Assembly: GCF_004349235.1 (NCBI RefSeq)
Contig: NZ_SMKY01000050.1
Span: 1 to 40,831 of the forward strand
Reading direction: 5' to 3'
Length of the DNA: 40,831 bases
Source: Actinomadura darangshiensis
Lineage (GTDB): Bacteria > Actinomycetota > Actinomycetes > Streptosporangiales > Streptosporangiaceae
Made by a program: the position numbers and the translations under genes. Below the pieces are notes generated by a model, which saw nothing but the letters and a program-made list of their open reading frames with translations, searched no databases and had not been told where the DNA came from. Positions 16,330 through 24,855 of this stretch are shown here, piece by piece. The first letter of the stretch is position 1. Each line of letters starts with the position of its first letter.

Positions 16330-16356
16330 AGAAAGCGCTCTCTGGAAGCGCTTTCT
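16330..16356 (+). promoter_or_regulatory. LacI-family-type operator (inverted repeat) over the transcription start
   Basis: Perfect 10-bp arms AGAAAGCGCT and AGCGCTTTCT flank the 7-base spacer CTCTGGA. Each arm contains the self-complementary AGCGCT, so the site reads as two overlapping LacI-type boxes around AAAGCGCT and GGAAGCGCTTTC, the latter close to the classic GAAAGCGCTTTC type. Position just after a good -10 implies repression that would be relieved by a sugar. No LacI regulator is encoded in the window, so it would act from elsewhere. Confidence 0.7.
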
Positions 16357-16446
16357 GAGGAGGTTCGCGGAGGAAAGCGCACTGTTCGGCCTCTCGATGA
16401 TCACAGCACCGGATCGAGTCTCGATCGGCAGCAAAGGAGCAAGGAC

Positions 16447-18894
16447 ATGGAGACGGGACGGCGCGCGTTCCTCGCGGGGACGCTGGGAGCGGCGGTGGCG
16501 GGCGCGGTGCCCGTATGGGCGGCGCCCGCATGGGCCGCGCAAGGACGGACGACCGGAACGCTCCGGCTGGACTTCGGCGGGGCGACACCGGCACCGGCGC
16601 CGGGCTACGTGCGGGCGGGGACCGAGACCTACACCGAGGCGCGAGGATACGGCTGGGTCTCGGCGGCCGGGCTTAAAGTCCGCGACCGGGGCGGCGATGC
16701 TCCGCAGCGCGACTTCGTGTTCGGCACCGATGCGCGCGTGTTCCGGATCGGGGGACTGGCACCGGGCCGCCACCGCCTGCGCGTCCTGTCCGGCGACCTG
16801 ACGTTCGCCGACCACTTCACCCGGCTGACGGTGCCAGGGGTGGACGGCGGCGAGCCGCTGCCGGTGCTGCATCCGAGCTACGCGCAGTTCGCCGAGCTCA
16901 CCGCGACACTCGTCGTGCCGGAGGGCGGCACGAGGATCGACGTCACCTTGGACTCGCCCGCGGGCAACTGGGTCGTCAACGCGCTGGTCCTGGAGCCGGC
17001 GCCGGATCCGGAGCCGGTCCGGGTCGCCTTCACTGATGCCCCGATCCGGAGCACCTGGGGGCCGATCCTGGACTCGCCGGATCCGACGGCGCCGCTGCTC
17101 GACGGCCACCGGTCGCGGTCCGCGGGCGGTCGGGTCCGCCCCACCGGTCTCCGCCGGAGCGACTACCTGCGGCTGATCACGAGCGAGGTGGACTTCTGGA
17201 AGGCCGAGCAGGACGCCGACGGCGCGATCATCGATCCCTACCGGAACCGCGAGTTCCAGTACAGCACGCCCGCCTTCGCCCACGCCGCGGCGGCCCTGGT
17301 CGCCTACGCCGGACGCAGGGACCTCCTGAAAGCGGCCGCGCTCGCGCTGGACTGGTCGGCCCGGGAACTCGCGGAGCGCACCGCAGCGGACTCTCACGAG
17401 GACTTCTACGCGCCGATGCTCGCCCATGCGATCCGGCTCCTGGAGCCGCATGTACCCGCGACGCGCTCGGCAGCCTGGAAGCATGACATCGGCCGGTTCG
17501 AGCCGTTCCTCACCTACCGTTCGGCCGTCGGGAACAACAACTGGAACATCGTCGCCGCTAGTGGCGAGGCGCTGTTCCAGAAGATGGGTCTTCGGGTGGC
17601 GTCCGACCGTTATCCCGAGGCGAGCTTCGCCGCGCAGGGCAGGCATTTCGACACCTCCTACGGGCTTTACCTGGAAGGCCCGATGCCCTACGACCACTTC
17701 CCCCGCCTCTGGCTCGGAGACCTCATCGCGCGGGGTTACACCGGGCCGTACCGCGCCGAACTGGCCGAGGCACTGCGCCGTGCCGCCATCACCAGCCTGT
17801 TCATGCAGTCGCCGAACGGCGAACTGCCCGCCGGTGGCAGGTCGGCGCACCACCAGTGGAACGAGGCGGAGCAGTGCGTGACGTACGAGGTCTTCGCGGC
17901 ACGCGCGCTGGCCGCCGGTGACAGGGAAATGGCGGCGTTCTTCAAGCGGGGTGCGCACCTCGCGTTGCGCTCCATGTTCCGCTGGGTACGTCCGAGCGGG
18001 GAGATGCAGGTCGTCAAGAACTGGATGGATCCGGCGCAGAGTTTCGGATACGAGTCCTACTCCGGCCATTCCCAGTACAACCTGCTGCCGATGTCGATGC
18101 TCGCCATCGCGTACGAACACGCCGCCACGACCGAGGACGTCAAGGAACGTCCCGCCCCCGCGGACACCGGCGGCTACCTCCTGCACATCGAGCCGCTGCA
18201 CAAGGTCTTCGCGAACGCCGGCGGCGGTTACGTGGAGATCGACACCGCCGGCGACCACCACTACGACGCGACCGGCTTCATCCGGGCGCACTTCTCGGGC
18301 CACTCACCGCAGCTCGGGTCGAGCGACTCGTTGCTGGCCGCACCGAGTTATCGGGTGCCGGACGGCCCCAAACCGCCGACGACCGGAATGGGCGTGGCGT
18401 GGTTGGTCGGCCCCGGCCAATGGCGCCACTTCGGTGAGCTCGAACCGAGCCTGACCCAGGACGTCGTCGTACATCCGACACGGCTGCGCGGCGACGACGT
18501 CAGGTTCACGGTCCGCTACGACGGCGATTTCGGCGGCGGCGTCACGGCGGTCGAGGAGCGCTTCACCGTCACGCCGCGCGAGACCCGGGTCACCACGATC
18601 CTCCACGGCTACGACGGGCCGGTGCGGCGCGTGGTGCCGGTGCTGTCCCACGACGGACGCACTCCCGGCACGATCCAGGTCCAGCGGAACGAGGTGCGTG
18701 TCTGGCAGCAGGGCGAGCACGGCACCTCCAAGCTCGCCTACGGCATGCCCGGCGCCACGTCATTGCAGGTCGGCAGCGACGAGTACGGCAACCACAACGG
18801 CCTGATGCGACTCGCCGCCGGCGAATATCCCGAAGGCGCCGGCACCGCAGGCGTCACCCTCGTCGTCGCCCCGCACGGCGACGGACGGCTCTAA
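16447..18894 (+). CDS. Tat-exported carbohydrate-active enzyme, (alpha/alpha)-barrel/heparinase-like, with N-terminal binding domain
   Basis: An 815-residue exported protein. The first 31 residues are a twin-arginine signal (GRRAFLAG, hydrophobic stretch, AWAA cleavage site). Residues about 36-195 form a beta domain opening with GTLRLDFGG and an AGYG-like turn; this resembles the small carbohydrate-binding domain at the front of rhamnogalacturonan acetylesterases. The middle (about 240-560) is helical and aromatic-rich (NNNWNIVAASGEALFQKMG; YDHFPRLWLGD; HHQWNEAEQC), suggesting an (alpha/alpha) toroid as in polysaccharide lyases and unsaturated-uronide enzymes. The C-terminus is beta-rich, as in heparinase/chondroitinase-like lyases. 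The upstream LacI-type operator supports sugar-induced expression. The substrate, and lyase versus hydrolase chemistry, are not established. Divergence from known families should be checked. Confidence 0.75.
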   Translation: METGRRAFLAGTLGAAVAGAVPVWAAPAWAAQGRTTGTLRLDFGGATPAPAPGYVRAGTETYTEARGYGWVSAAGLKVRDRGGDAPQRDFVFGTDARVFRIGGLAPGRHRLRVLSGDLTFADHFTRLTVPGVDGGEPLPVLHPSYAQFAELTATLVVPEGGTRIDVTLDSPAGNWVVNALVLEPAPDPEPVRVAFTDAPIRSTWGPILDSPDPTAPLLDGHRSRSAGGRVRPTGLRRSDYLRLITSEVDFWKAEQDADGAIIDPYRNREFQYSTPAFAHAAAALVAYAGRRDLLKAAALALDWSARELAERTAADSHEDFYAPMLAHAIRLLEPHVPATRSAAWKHDIGRFEPFLTYRSAVGNNNWNIVAASGEALFQKMGLRVASDRYPEASFAAQGRHFDTSYGLYLEGPMPYDHFPRLWLGDLIARGYTGPYRAELAEALRRAAITSLFMQSPNGELPAGGRSAHHQWNEAEQCVTYEVFAARALAAGDREMAAFFKRGAHLALRSMFRWVRPSGEMQVVKNWMDPAQSFGYESYSGHSQYNLLPMSMLAIAYEHAATTEDVKERPAPADTGGYLLHIEPLHKVFANAGGGYVEIDTAGDHHYDATGFIRAHFSGHSPQLGSSDSLLAAPSYRVPDGPKPPTTGMGVAWLVGPGQWRHFGELEPSLTQDVVVHPTRLRGDDVRFTVRYDGDFGGGVTAVEERFTVTPRETRVTTILHGYDGPVRRVVPVLSHDGRTPGTIQVQRNEVRVWQQGEHGTSKLAYGMPGATSLQVGSDEYGNHNGLMRLAAGEYPEGAGTAGVTLVVAPHGDGRL

Positions 18895-19010
18895 CGCCGG
18901 CCGCCGATGACCTGACCGTCGAACTTCAGCAGCGGGCGTACCGCGTAGCGGTTGTGTCGACGGGCGGCACGGGCTTGCAGGATGGAGACCGCGCCGAGGG
19001 GCGCGGCCAC
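18891..19010 (-). pseudogene. Possible C-terminal remnant of an unknown gene
   Basis: On the minus strand a 39-codon frame from GTG 19010 reads VAAPLGAVSILQARAARRHN followed by a tail ending LLKFDGQVIGGRR before a TAG that overlaps the stop of the exported enzyme. Codon third positions are mostly G/C, as in real coding sequence, but there is no ribosome site or recognisable family. It could be the end of a deleted gene or chance. Reported with low confidence. Confidence 0.2.
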
Positions 19011-19045
19011 GTCCGGCGGCCCGGGTTCTCTGGGACGATGTCGGC

Positions 19046-20074
19046 GTGAGTGACCACGCCGGCCTCCGGGAGGCCGAGGACGATCTGCTGCCTCCGGCCG
19101 AGTGGGGGCGGGAGCCCGCCTCACCGGGGAGCCGCGCCGCCTGGATGTTCGGTGTGCTGGCGGTCGTGCTCGTCGGCGGACGGATCTGGCTGGCGCCGCA
19201 CGTGAGCGCACGCGCGCTGGACGCCTGGTCGACGATCTTCGTTGCGGTGTGCGTGCAGGCGTTGCCGTTCCTGGTGTTCGGCGTCGCGCTGTCGGCGGCG
19301 ATCACCGTGTTCGTCCCGGCGTCGGTGTGGCGGCGGGTGCTGCCGCGCAGGACCGGGGCCGCGGTGCCGGTCGCGGGGATGATGGGGGCCGTCCTGCCGG
19401 GTTGCGAGTGCGCGTCCGTGCCGGTCGCGGGCGGGCTGATGGCCCGCGGGGTGGCGCCCGCCGCCGCGCTCACCTTCCTGCTCGCCGCCCCGGCGATCAA
19501 CCCGGTCGTGCTGGTCGCCACGGCGGTGGCGTTTCCCGGCAGCCCGGAGATGGTGGCCGGCCGGTTCGCCGCCTCACTGATCGTGGCCGTGCTGGCCGGG
19601 TGGACGTGGCTGCTGGTGGGCAAGGGCGAATGGATCAAGGCCCCGTCCCGGCCGCGGGCCGACCCGGCCGCCGGGCGGCTGGAGGCGTTCGGCCAGGCGA
19701 TGCGGCACGACGTCATGCACGCCGGCGGGTTCCTGGTGGTGGGCGCTGCCGCGGCCGCCACGATCAACGTGGCGATCCCCGCGGACCGGGTCGACGCCGT
19801 CGCCGGGATCCCCGTGGCGTCGGTGCTGCTGCTGGCACTGCTGGCGGTGCTGATGTCGATCTGCTCGGAGGCCGACGCCTTCGTCGCGGCCAGCCTGTCG
19901 CAGTTCTCGACCACGGCGCGGCTGGCGTTCCTGGTGGTCGGCCCGATGGTCGACCTGAAGCTCATCGCGCTGCAGGCGGGGTTCTTCGGGCGCCGGTTCG
20001 CCGTCCGGTTCGTCCCGCTGACGTTCGTCCTCGCGGTCTCGGTCAGCGCACTGGTGGGAGGGGTGCTGTCGTGA
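19046..20074 (+). CDS. Permease of the UPF0718/DUF318 (YraQ-like) family
   Basis: A 342-residue membrane protein with about eight to ten helices. The family signature is clear: PGCECASVPVAGGLMARGVA followed by PAAALTFLLAAPAINPVVL, and a second half with MSICSEADAFVAASL, where CSEAD and the earlier CECA are likely functional polar motifs in the membrane. This family (ArsP/YraQ-like) moves metalloids or small solutes in the few cases studied; the substrate here is unknown. The GTG at 19046 gives a cytoplasmic acidic N-terminus. The stop overlaps the next gene as GTGA, so the pair is translationally coupled. Confidence 0.88.
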   Translation: MSDHAGLREAEDDLLPPAEWGREPASPGSRAAWMFGVLAVVLVGGRIWLAPHVSARALDAWSTIFVAVCVQALPFLVFGVALSAAITVFVPASVWRRVLPRRTGAAVPVAGMMGAVLPGCECASVPVAGGLMARGVAPAAALTFLLAAPAINPVVLVATAVAFPGSPEMVAGRFAASLIVAVLAGWTWLLVGKGEWIKAPSRPRADPAAGRLEAFGQAMRHDVMHAGGFLVVGAAAAATINVAIPADRVDAVAGIPVASVLLLALLAVLMSICSEADAFVAASLSQFSTTARLAFLVVGPMVDLKLIALQAGFFGRRFAVRFVPLTFVLAVSVSALVGGVLS

Positions 20075-20808
20075 GCAGGGCCGCGCAGAGCATGCTGCTG
20101 GTGCTCATCGGCGCCGCGGTGCTGTGGATCACTGTGGGCAGTGGCGAGTACGTCAACTACGTGCGGCCCGGCTTCCGGTACCTGCTGGCTCCCGCCGCGA
20201 TCGTGCTGCTGGTGCTCGGTGCCGCCGGTGTCCGCCGGGAGTGGCGCGGCACCCGGGATGACGATCACCCCGCCGAGCACGGCCATGATCACTCGCGCGG
20301 GCCGCGGGTGGCCTGGCTGCTGTGCCTGCCGGTGCTGGCGCTGTTCCTGATCGCTCCTCCCGCGCTCGGCTCGTTCACCGCCGCACGCGGCACCGGGCGG
20401 ACGGCGCCGCCCCCGGCCGCGCCGACGGAGGGATTCCGCCCCCTGCCCCGGACCGGGGCGCCGGTGGCGATGAGCATGGGGGAGTTCATCGGCCGCGGGT
20501 ACCTGGCGCAGACCGGTGACCCGGCGAGTCTGCAGGGCGTCCCGGTGCGCCTCACCGGGTTCGTCGCCCCCGGCGTGAAGGGGGAGGGCGGCTGGCGGAT
20601 CGTCCGCCTCAAGATCGCCTGCTGCGCGGGCGACGCGGTCCCGTTCCCGGTGACGGTGCGCGGGCTGCCCCGGCCGCCGTCCGACACCTGGGTCCAGGTC
20701 GTGGGCGTCTGGACGCCGCCGGCGACCGGACGCTCCAGGACGGTCGTCCAGGCGGTGCGCGGCCGGTCCCTGCAAAAGATCGAGAAACCCCGCACCCCCT
20801 ACGAATGA
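20071..20808 (+). CDS. TIGR03943 (YcgQ-like) membrane protein
   Basis: A 245-residue protein with two N-terminal membrane helices (LVLIGAAVLWITVGSG and the LLAPAAIVLLVLGAAGV segment), a histidine-rich loop (DDDHPAEHGHDHSRG), a third helix, and a soluble C-terminal domain with LTGFVAPG, RLKIACCAGDAVPFPV and a final VQVVGVW strand. This is the layout of the TIGR03943 family, which is regularly encoded next to UPF0718 permeases as here. The His-rich loop and the CC pair suggest metal contact, but that is inference. In some actinobacteria such pairs are zinc-regulated; no clear Zur box was seen upstream. Confidence 0.88.
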   Translation: MSRAAQSMLLVLIGAAVLWITVGSGEYVNYVRPGFRYLLAPAAIVLLVLGAAGVRREWRGTRDDDHPAEHGHDHSRGPRVAWLLCLPVLALFLIAPPALGSFTAARGTGRTAPPPAAPTEGFRPLPRTGAPVAMSMGEFIGRGYLAQTGDPASLQGVPVRLTGFVAPGVKGEGGWRIVRLKIACCAGDAVPFPVTVRGLPRPPSDTWVQVVGVWTPPATGRSRTVVQAVRGRSLQKIEKPRTPYE

Positions 20809-21355
20809 TCAGGCGTCCGACCGGTCTTATGCTCAGGTCGGCATCGGCATCTTACGATTGGGCCATGATTTCTGCGGCCGGCCCGCTTTGTTTTCGGGCA
20901 TCAGGACACGTGGGCCGCGACCGTCCGTGACCACGGGGATCAGATGAAATGGTCCAAGGGGCTGACCTTGTTTTCCTGGGAATGAACGGCCGATTCGGCG
21001 ATCTCGTCGGTGTAGATCAGGGCGCTGTCCGGCGACCGGGCCTCCGTGCGCGGTAGCCTTGATCGGTATTACGATCGGTTCGGGTGCATGATCCGTCGGC
21101 GGCGCAAGCTTGCTGTCCGTAACTGTGTGCAGGTCACAAAGGCGTGAACGCTTTCGCGTCCAATACGGTAAGCATGATGTTCCTTGCGCTTGATGACCGA
21201 CCGGCTGACCATGACGTATGCCCCGGATCCGGATGATTTGAAAGGCGGTACGTGGCCTGCTGTTTCAGCAGAAGTGAATACCAGCGTGCTCTTGATCGCC
21301 GGAACCTGGCAGCGTCCCCCCTTGCCCCTGGCAGGCCGACCCGTGAGCGGACACC
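20809..21355. other. Intergenic region without supported gene
   Basis: About 550 bases with clearly lower GC than the flanks. A direct repeat GATCGGT occurs at 21061 and 21073. On the minus strand 20940-21044 reads a short frame ending DEIAESAVHSQENKVSPLD and HFI before a TGA, but it lacks a start codon and any known family. I see no RNA gene or terminator. It presumably carries the promoter of the acyl-CoA-dehydrogenase-like gene. Confidence 0.5.
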
Positions 21356-22816
21356 ATGACGAATGATCTCCTGCCAACGAATGATCTGCTGTCCTTGTCG
21401 ACGGACGAGTTCATCGCCGGCATCGACACGGTCGCGTCCAAGTTCGACTCCGCGACCTATCCGCAGCAGATCCTTCCCCCCGACAGCTGGGCGCTTCTGG
21501 TGCGGGCCGGGGTTCGGCTTCCGACTCTGCCCAAGCAGTACGGCGGACGCGACAGCAGCGTCGAGATGTGCCGGATCGTCGAGACCACATCCGAGTGGAA
21601 CCTGGCGCTCGGCGTACACGTGATAGTCAACACGGCACTCGCGCTCTTACCCGTCGTGAAGTGGGCCGGAGAAGAGGCCAAACGGGAGATGCTGCCGCGG
21701 TTCGCAGGCGGCGATCCGCTGATGGCCGGCCTCGCCGCCACCGAACCAGGTGCCGGCTCGGCCCTGTCGGCCATGGCGACCACGTTCGAGGAGGTGGACG
21801 GAGGCTACCGGATCCGCGGGCGCAAGCACTGGCAGGCACTCAGCTCCTCCGCACACTGGTGGCTGGTCCTCGCGAAGAACGCCCACCGCCGTCGCGAGTA
21901 CGGTTACTTCGTCGTCAAGCGCAGCGAGGGATTCCGCACCGTCGAACTGTACGAGGCGCTCGGCCTTAAGCTGATCGACTACGGAGTCAACGACATCGAT
22001 GTGACCGTCCCCCGGCACCGGCGGATCAACGCCGAGGAACCGGGCCTGAACTCGGTGGACATGTTCCTGGCGTCGCGGGCGCTGCTCGCGGCGGCGGGAT
22101 CTGGATTCCTGCGCCGCATCAGCCGCGAGGCCCACACGTACGCCGATGGCCGCCAGATCGGGCGGAAGCCGCAATCCAAGATCGGGTTCGTCAGATACAG
22201 GCTCGCGGCCATCGACACCTCCGCCACCATCTGCGAGGCGCTCAACCACTACCTGCAGACGATGCTGGACTTCAAGCGCGACATGACCCCCGCGTTTCCG
22301 GCCGTGCAGGCCCTCAAGACCGTCGCCACCGAGCGGGTGATCAGCGCGGCGCAGCACTACCAGCAGCTGACCGGCGCCGAAGGGTACCGCTGCGGATCGC
22401 CCACCAATATCGCCGGTCAGGCGTTCCTGGACACCCGGGTCTTCAGCATTTTCGACGGCAACAACGACATGCTCAGCCAGCAGCTCGCCGCCTACTGCCT
22501 GACCCGGCGGTCCGGCCGGCCCCTCAGCCGGTTCCTGGCCGACTGGCCGCTCACGGCGCCCGCCGTCAGGGCGCTCCAGGCCGACCTGAGCTTCCTCGAC
22601 CAGCGCCTGGGCCAGGCACATCAGGTCCTGGCCGGCCGCGTCGTCGGCTACCTGTTCGCGATCGCCCAGGTCGTCAAGTGGGCCGCCGAGACGGGTGCCG
22701 ACCCGAGACGGGCCCGGCCCGCCATCGAGTTCCTCAGAAATGACATCGCCGGTGTCGCCGCGGAATTCCGCCTGCTGGCCACCGGAGTACTCGACGCCTA
22801 TGGAGCAGGGCGGTAG
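21356..22816 (+). CDS. Acyl-CoA dehydrogenase-family protein with altered active-site motif
   Basis: A 486-residue flavoprotein homologue. N-terminal helical domain; FAD/substrate motif GLAATEPGAGSALSAMATTF (about 122-141); middle beta domain with YRIRGRKHWQALSSSAHWW; C-terminal helices with AAQHYQQLTGAEGY. Where dehydrogenases have the Y-E-G-T motif carrying the catalytic glutamate, this protein has FDGNNDM with Asp at residue 367. There is an extra C-terminal helical stretch of about 90 residues. It is a single-gene unit, convergent with the GAF gene, without electron-transfer flavoprotein or CoA ligase neighbours. Related stand-alone forms occur in lipid and siderophore/secondary pathways. 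Family certain; substrate and activity open. Confidence 0.88.
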   Translation: MTNDLLPTNDLLSLSTDEFIAGIDTVASKFDSATYPQQILPPDSWALLVRAGVRLPTLPKQYGGRDSSVEMCRIVETTSEWNLALGVHVIVNTALALLPVVKWAGEEAKREMLPRFAGGDPLMAGLAATEPGAGSALSAMATTFEEVDGGYRIRGRKHWQALSSSAHWWLVLAKNAHRRREYGYFVVKRSEGFRTVELYEALGLKLIDYGVNDIDVTVPRHRRINAEEPGLNSVDMFLASRALLAAAGSGFLRRISREAHTYADGRQIGRKPQSKIGFVRYRLAAIDTSATICEALNHYLQTMLDFKRDMTPAFPAVQALKTVATERVISAAQHYQQLTGAEGYRCGSPTNIAGQAFLDTRVFSIFDGNNDMLSQQLAAYCLTRRSGRPLSRFLADWPLTAPAVRALQADLSFLDQRLGQAHQVLAGRVVGYLFAIAQVVKWAAETGADPRRARPAIEFLRNDIAGVAAEFRLLATGVLDAYGAGR

Positions 22817-22824
22817 GCCGGCGA

Positions 22825-23409
22825 TCAGCCTGGCCGGCCCTCGCGGCGCTGGATCCGGCCGACCAGGTCGGCCGCCCGCTGCTTCATGAGATCCAGTCCG
22901 GCCTTGCCCCACGGGCGCGGCTCGTTGTCCACGACGCAGACCGTGCCGAGAACCGTGCCCGTGCGGTCCGTCAGCGGAGCTCCGGCGTAGCTCCGGACCA
23001 TGAGCTTGTCGACGATCGGATTGCCGGCGAAACGCGGATAGTCGAGAACGTCGTCCAGAATCAGCGCCTTGCGCCGGACGACGACGTGCGGGCAGTAGCC
23101 GGCATTGAGGGGTATTCTCGCCCCGAGAATACCGTCCACGATTTCGGCGGCGGCCGGCGGTGTGTAGACACCGCACACGAACTGATCGTCGCCGACGAGG
23201 TTCACGAAGGCCACCGGTGTGCTGGGAAGCCCCACGAGCTTTTGTGCGTCCATCGCGACCTGGTGAGCGAACTCATCGAATTCGCTCTCCCGTGCCTGCC
23301 CCAGGCCGAGTTCCCGCAGCCGCGCCACGCGCTGGGACGCTTCATGGTCAGGCGGTATCAAGGGACGGGTCGGGAGTTCGTATGCCTGGTCATTGGGCGG
23401 ATACGTCAC
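22825..23409 (-). CDS. GAF-domain protein at the end of the conservon
   Basis: A 194-residue protein made of one GAF domain (about 40-185): ASQRVARLRELGLGQARESE lead helix, VAFVNLVGDDQFVCGVY, NAGYCPHVVVRRKALILDD, YAGAPLTDRTGTVLGTVCVV. This is the cytoplasmic GAF type that often senses small ligands or redox state. It is encoded 46 bases after cvnD on the same strand, so it is probably part of the conservon transcript, in the position where other conservons carry cytochrome P450 genes. A role as accessory sensor is inference. Confidence 0.88.
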   Translation of the reverse strand: MTYPPNDQAYELPTRPLIPPDHEASQRVARLRELGLGQARESEFDEFAHQVAMDAQKLVGLPSTPVAFVNLVGDDQFVCGVYTPPAAAEIVDGILGARIPLNAGYCPHVVVRRKALILDDVLDYPRFAGNPIVDKLMVRSYAGAPLTDRTGTVLGTVCVVDNEPRPWGKAGLDLMKQRAADLVGRIQRREGRPG

Positions 23410-23455
23410 GGGGACCTCCAGGTATGGCCGGGTGTGAAAGTCGGCATGAGTATTG

Positions 23456-24040
23456 TCAGATGGAGACGGCAGGGGCGGCTGTCAGCAGATGCCGGATCAG
23501 GGCACGCAGGGCCGCAAGGGCGGAGGAATGGTCCCGCGCGTCGCATACGACGATGGGGACGCGCGGGTCGAGGTTGAGGGCCGTCCGGACCTCGTCGGAT
23601 CCGTAACGGAACGCGTTGTCGAACTCGTTGACCGCGACGAGGAACCGGGTCCCCCGATTCTCGAAGAAGTCGACGGCCTCGAAGCAGTCCTCCAGGCGGC
23701 GGGTGTCGGCGAGCACGATGGCGCCCAGCGCCCCGGCGCACAACTCGTCCCACAGGAACCAGAAGCGTCGCTGGCCCGGCGTCCCGAACAGGTAGAGGAC
23801 GATCCCGTGCTGCTCGATCGTGATTCTTCCGAAGTCGAGCGCCACGGTGGTGGTGGACTTGCGCTCCACCCCGTCGAGGTCGTCGATGCCGACGCTGGCC
23901 GAGGTGATGAGTTCCTCGGTGCTCAGCGGCTCGATCTCGCTCACCGCACCGACGAATGTCGTCTTCCCCACGCCGAAACCGCCCGCAATGAGGATCTTGA
24001 CCTGGGTGGGGAGCGCCTCGTCAGGCTCGTTGTAGGCCAT
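23456..24040 (-). CDS. cvnD: Conservon GTPase-like protein CvnD
   Basis: A 194-residue Ras-like/MglA-like ATP/GTP-binding protein. P-loop GGFGVGKT at about 20-27; switch region with RKSTTTVALDFG; G3-type FGTPGQRRF; and a VAVNEFD motif standing where the NKxD base-recognition motif is expected. CvnD is the G-protein-like member of the actinomycete conservons, thought to act with CvnA-C in a membrane-associated relay similar to eukaryotic receptor systems. The ATG at 24040 lies 20 bases inside cvnC, so translation is coupled. Confidence 0.93.
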   Translation of the reverse strand: MAYNEPDEALPTQVKILIAGGFGVGKTTFVGAVSEIEPLSTEELITSASVGIDDLDGVERKSTTTVALDFGRITIEQHGIVLYLFGTPGQRRFWFLWDELCAGALGAIVLADTRRLEDCFEAVDFFENRGTRFLVAVNEFDNAFRYGSDEVRTALNLDPRVPIVVCDARDHSSALAALRALIRHLLTAAPAVSI

Positions 24041-24395
24041 CGAGCAGCTTCTCCAAAAGGGCTCGGTCGGTGGGATCGGCCGCTGTTCGCGGCGCGTGCG
24101 CGTTCATCGCCCGGCCGTCCACCAGATCGGAGATGAGGACCTTGGTGACCACCACGGGAAGCCGCAGATGCGCCGCGACCTCCGCGACCGAGGTCGGCGT
24201 GCGGCACAACTCGAGTGCCTTCGCATGCTCCAGATCCAGGGCGGGGGGACGCCGGCCGGCCGCCACCACCAGGGACAGCAGGTCGAGGTCGACGGTCGGA
24301 TGGGTGCGGCCGGCGGTCACCGTGTACGGGCGCACGAGCAGTCCGGCGTCGTCGTCGAGCCAGACCTCGTCGTCTCCATCGCCTGCGGTGGTCAA
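24021..24395 (-). CDS. cvnC: Conservon DUF742 protein CvnC
   Basis: A 124-residue DUF742 protein. The family blocks LVRPYTVTAGRT and LELCRTPTSVAEVAAHLRLP with VVKVLISDL-like VVTKVLISDL are present. It probably folds as a winged helix. No ATG or GTG is in frame near the expected start, and the TTG at 24395 overlaps the cvnB stop as TTGA, so TTG is the likely start with coupling to cvnB. It functions with CvnA, B and D. Confidence 0.9.
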   Translation of the reverse strand: MTTAGDGDDEVWLDDDAGLLVRPYTVTAGRTHPTVDLDLLSLVVAAGRRPPALDLEHAKALELCRTPTSVAEVAAHLRLPVVVTKVLISDLVDGRAMNAHAPRTAADPTDRALLEKLLDGLQRA

Positions 24396-24826
24396 GTCGC
24401 TGGGTCTCGCTTGCTCGTCGCGGCCGCCGGCCGTGCCGCGGTGTGCAGGAAGGGCCGGACGGCCTTGATCAGCCGGGCCGTCTCGAAGCCGACCACGGCC
24501 GGATCGGCCTCCGCCCGCGCCAGCACCGCGAGCACGGAATTGGAACCGGCCCAGGAGATGTACAACTGGCTGGACCTGAGTTCCGCGACGACCTGCCGCA
24601 CGTCGTTGCTGTCGTCGAACTTCGTCCCGGCGCTGCGGGCCATGGAGAAGAGACCCGAGGCGAGCGCGGCGAGCTGCTCCGCACTGGTGCGGTCGAATCC
24701 GTCGGAGGCTTTCAGCATGCCGTCGGACGACAGCAGCACGCTGCCGCGAATGTCTGGAACCTCCTCGCTCAGCGCCCGCAACAGCCAAGCCAGGTCCTGA
24801 GGTCGGTTCGGGGAGACGCCACTCAA
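24392..24826 (-). CDS. cvnB: Conservon roadblock/LC7 protein CvnB
   Basis: A 144-residue roadblock/LC7-domain protein: LAWLLRALSEEVPDIRGSVL, SSDGMLKASDGFD, AEQLAALASGLFSMARSAG, SNSVLAVLARAEADPAVVGF. Roadblock proteins regulate small Ras-like GTPases, here CvnD. The TTG at 24826 is chosen as start, with AGGAG 7 bases before it; no other start codon fits. The gap to cvnA is only 29 bases. Confidence 0.9.
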   Translation of the reverse strand: MSGVSPNRPQDLAWLLRALSEEVPDIRGSVLLSSDGMLKASDGFDRTSAEQLAALASGLFSMARSAGTKFDDSNDVRQVVAELRSSQLYISWAGSNSVLAVLARAEADPAVVGFETARLIKAVRPFLHTAARPAAATSKRDPAT

Positions 24827-24855
24827 TGGACACTCCTAATCATGGGTAAGTCCCC

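Noticed and set aside
20940..21044. Short minus-strand frame with DEIAESAVHSQENKVSPLD
   Set aside because: Reads protein-like but has no start codon, no ribosome site and no family I recognise; perhaps a remnant.
21061..21079. GATCGGT direct repeat as possible att or operator site
   Set aside because: Too short, single pair, no integrase or regulator beside it.
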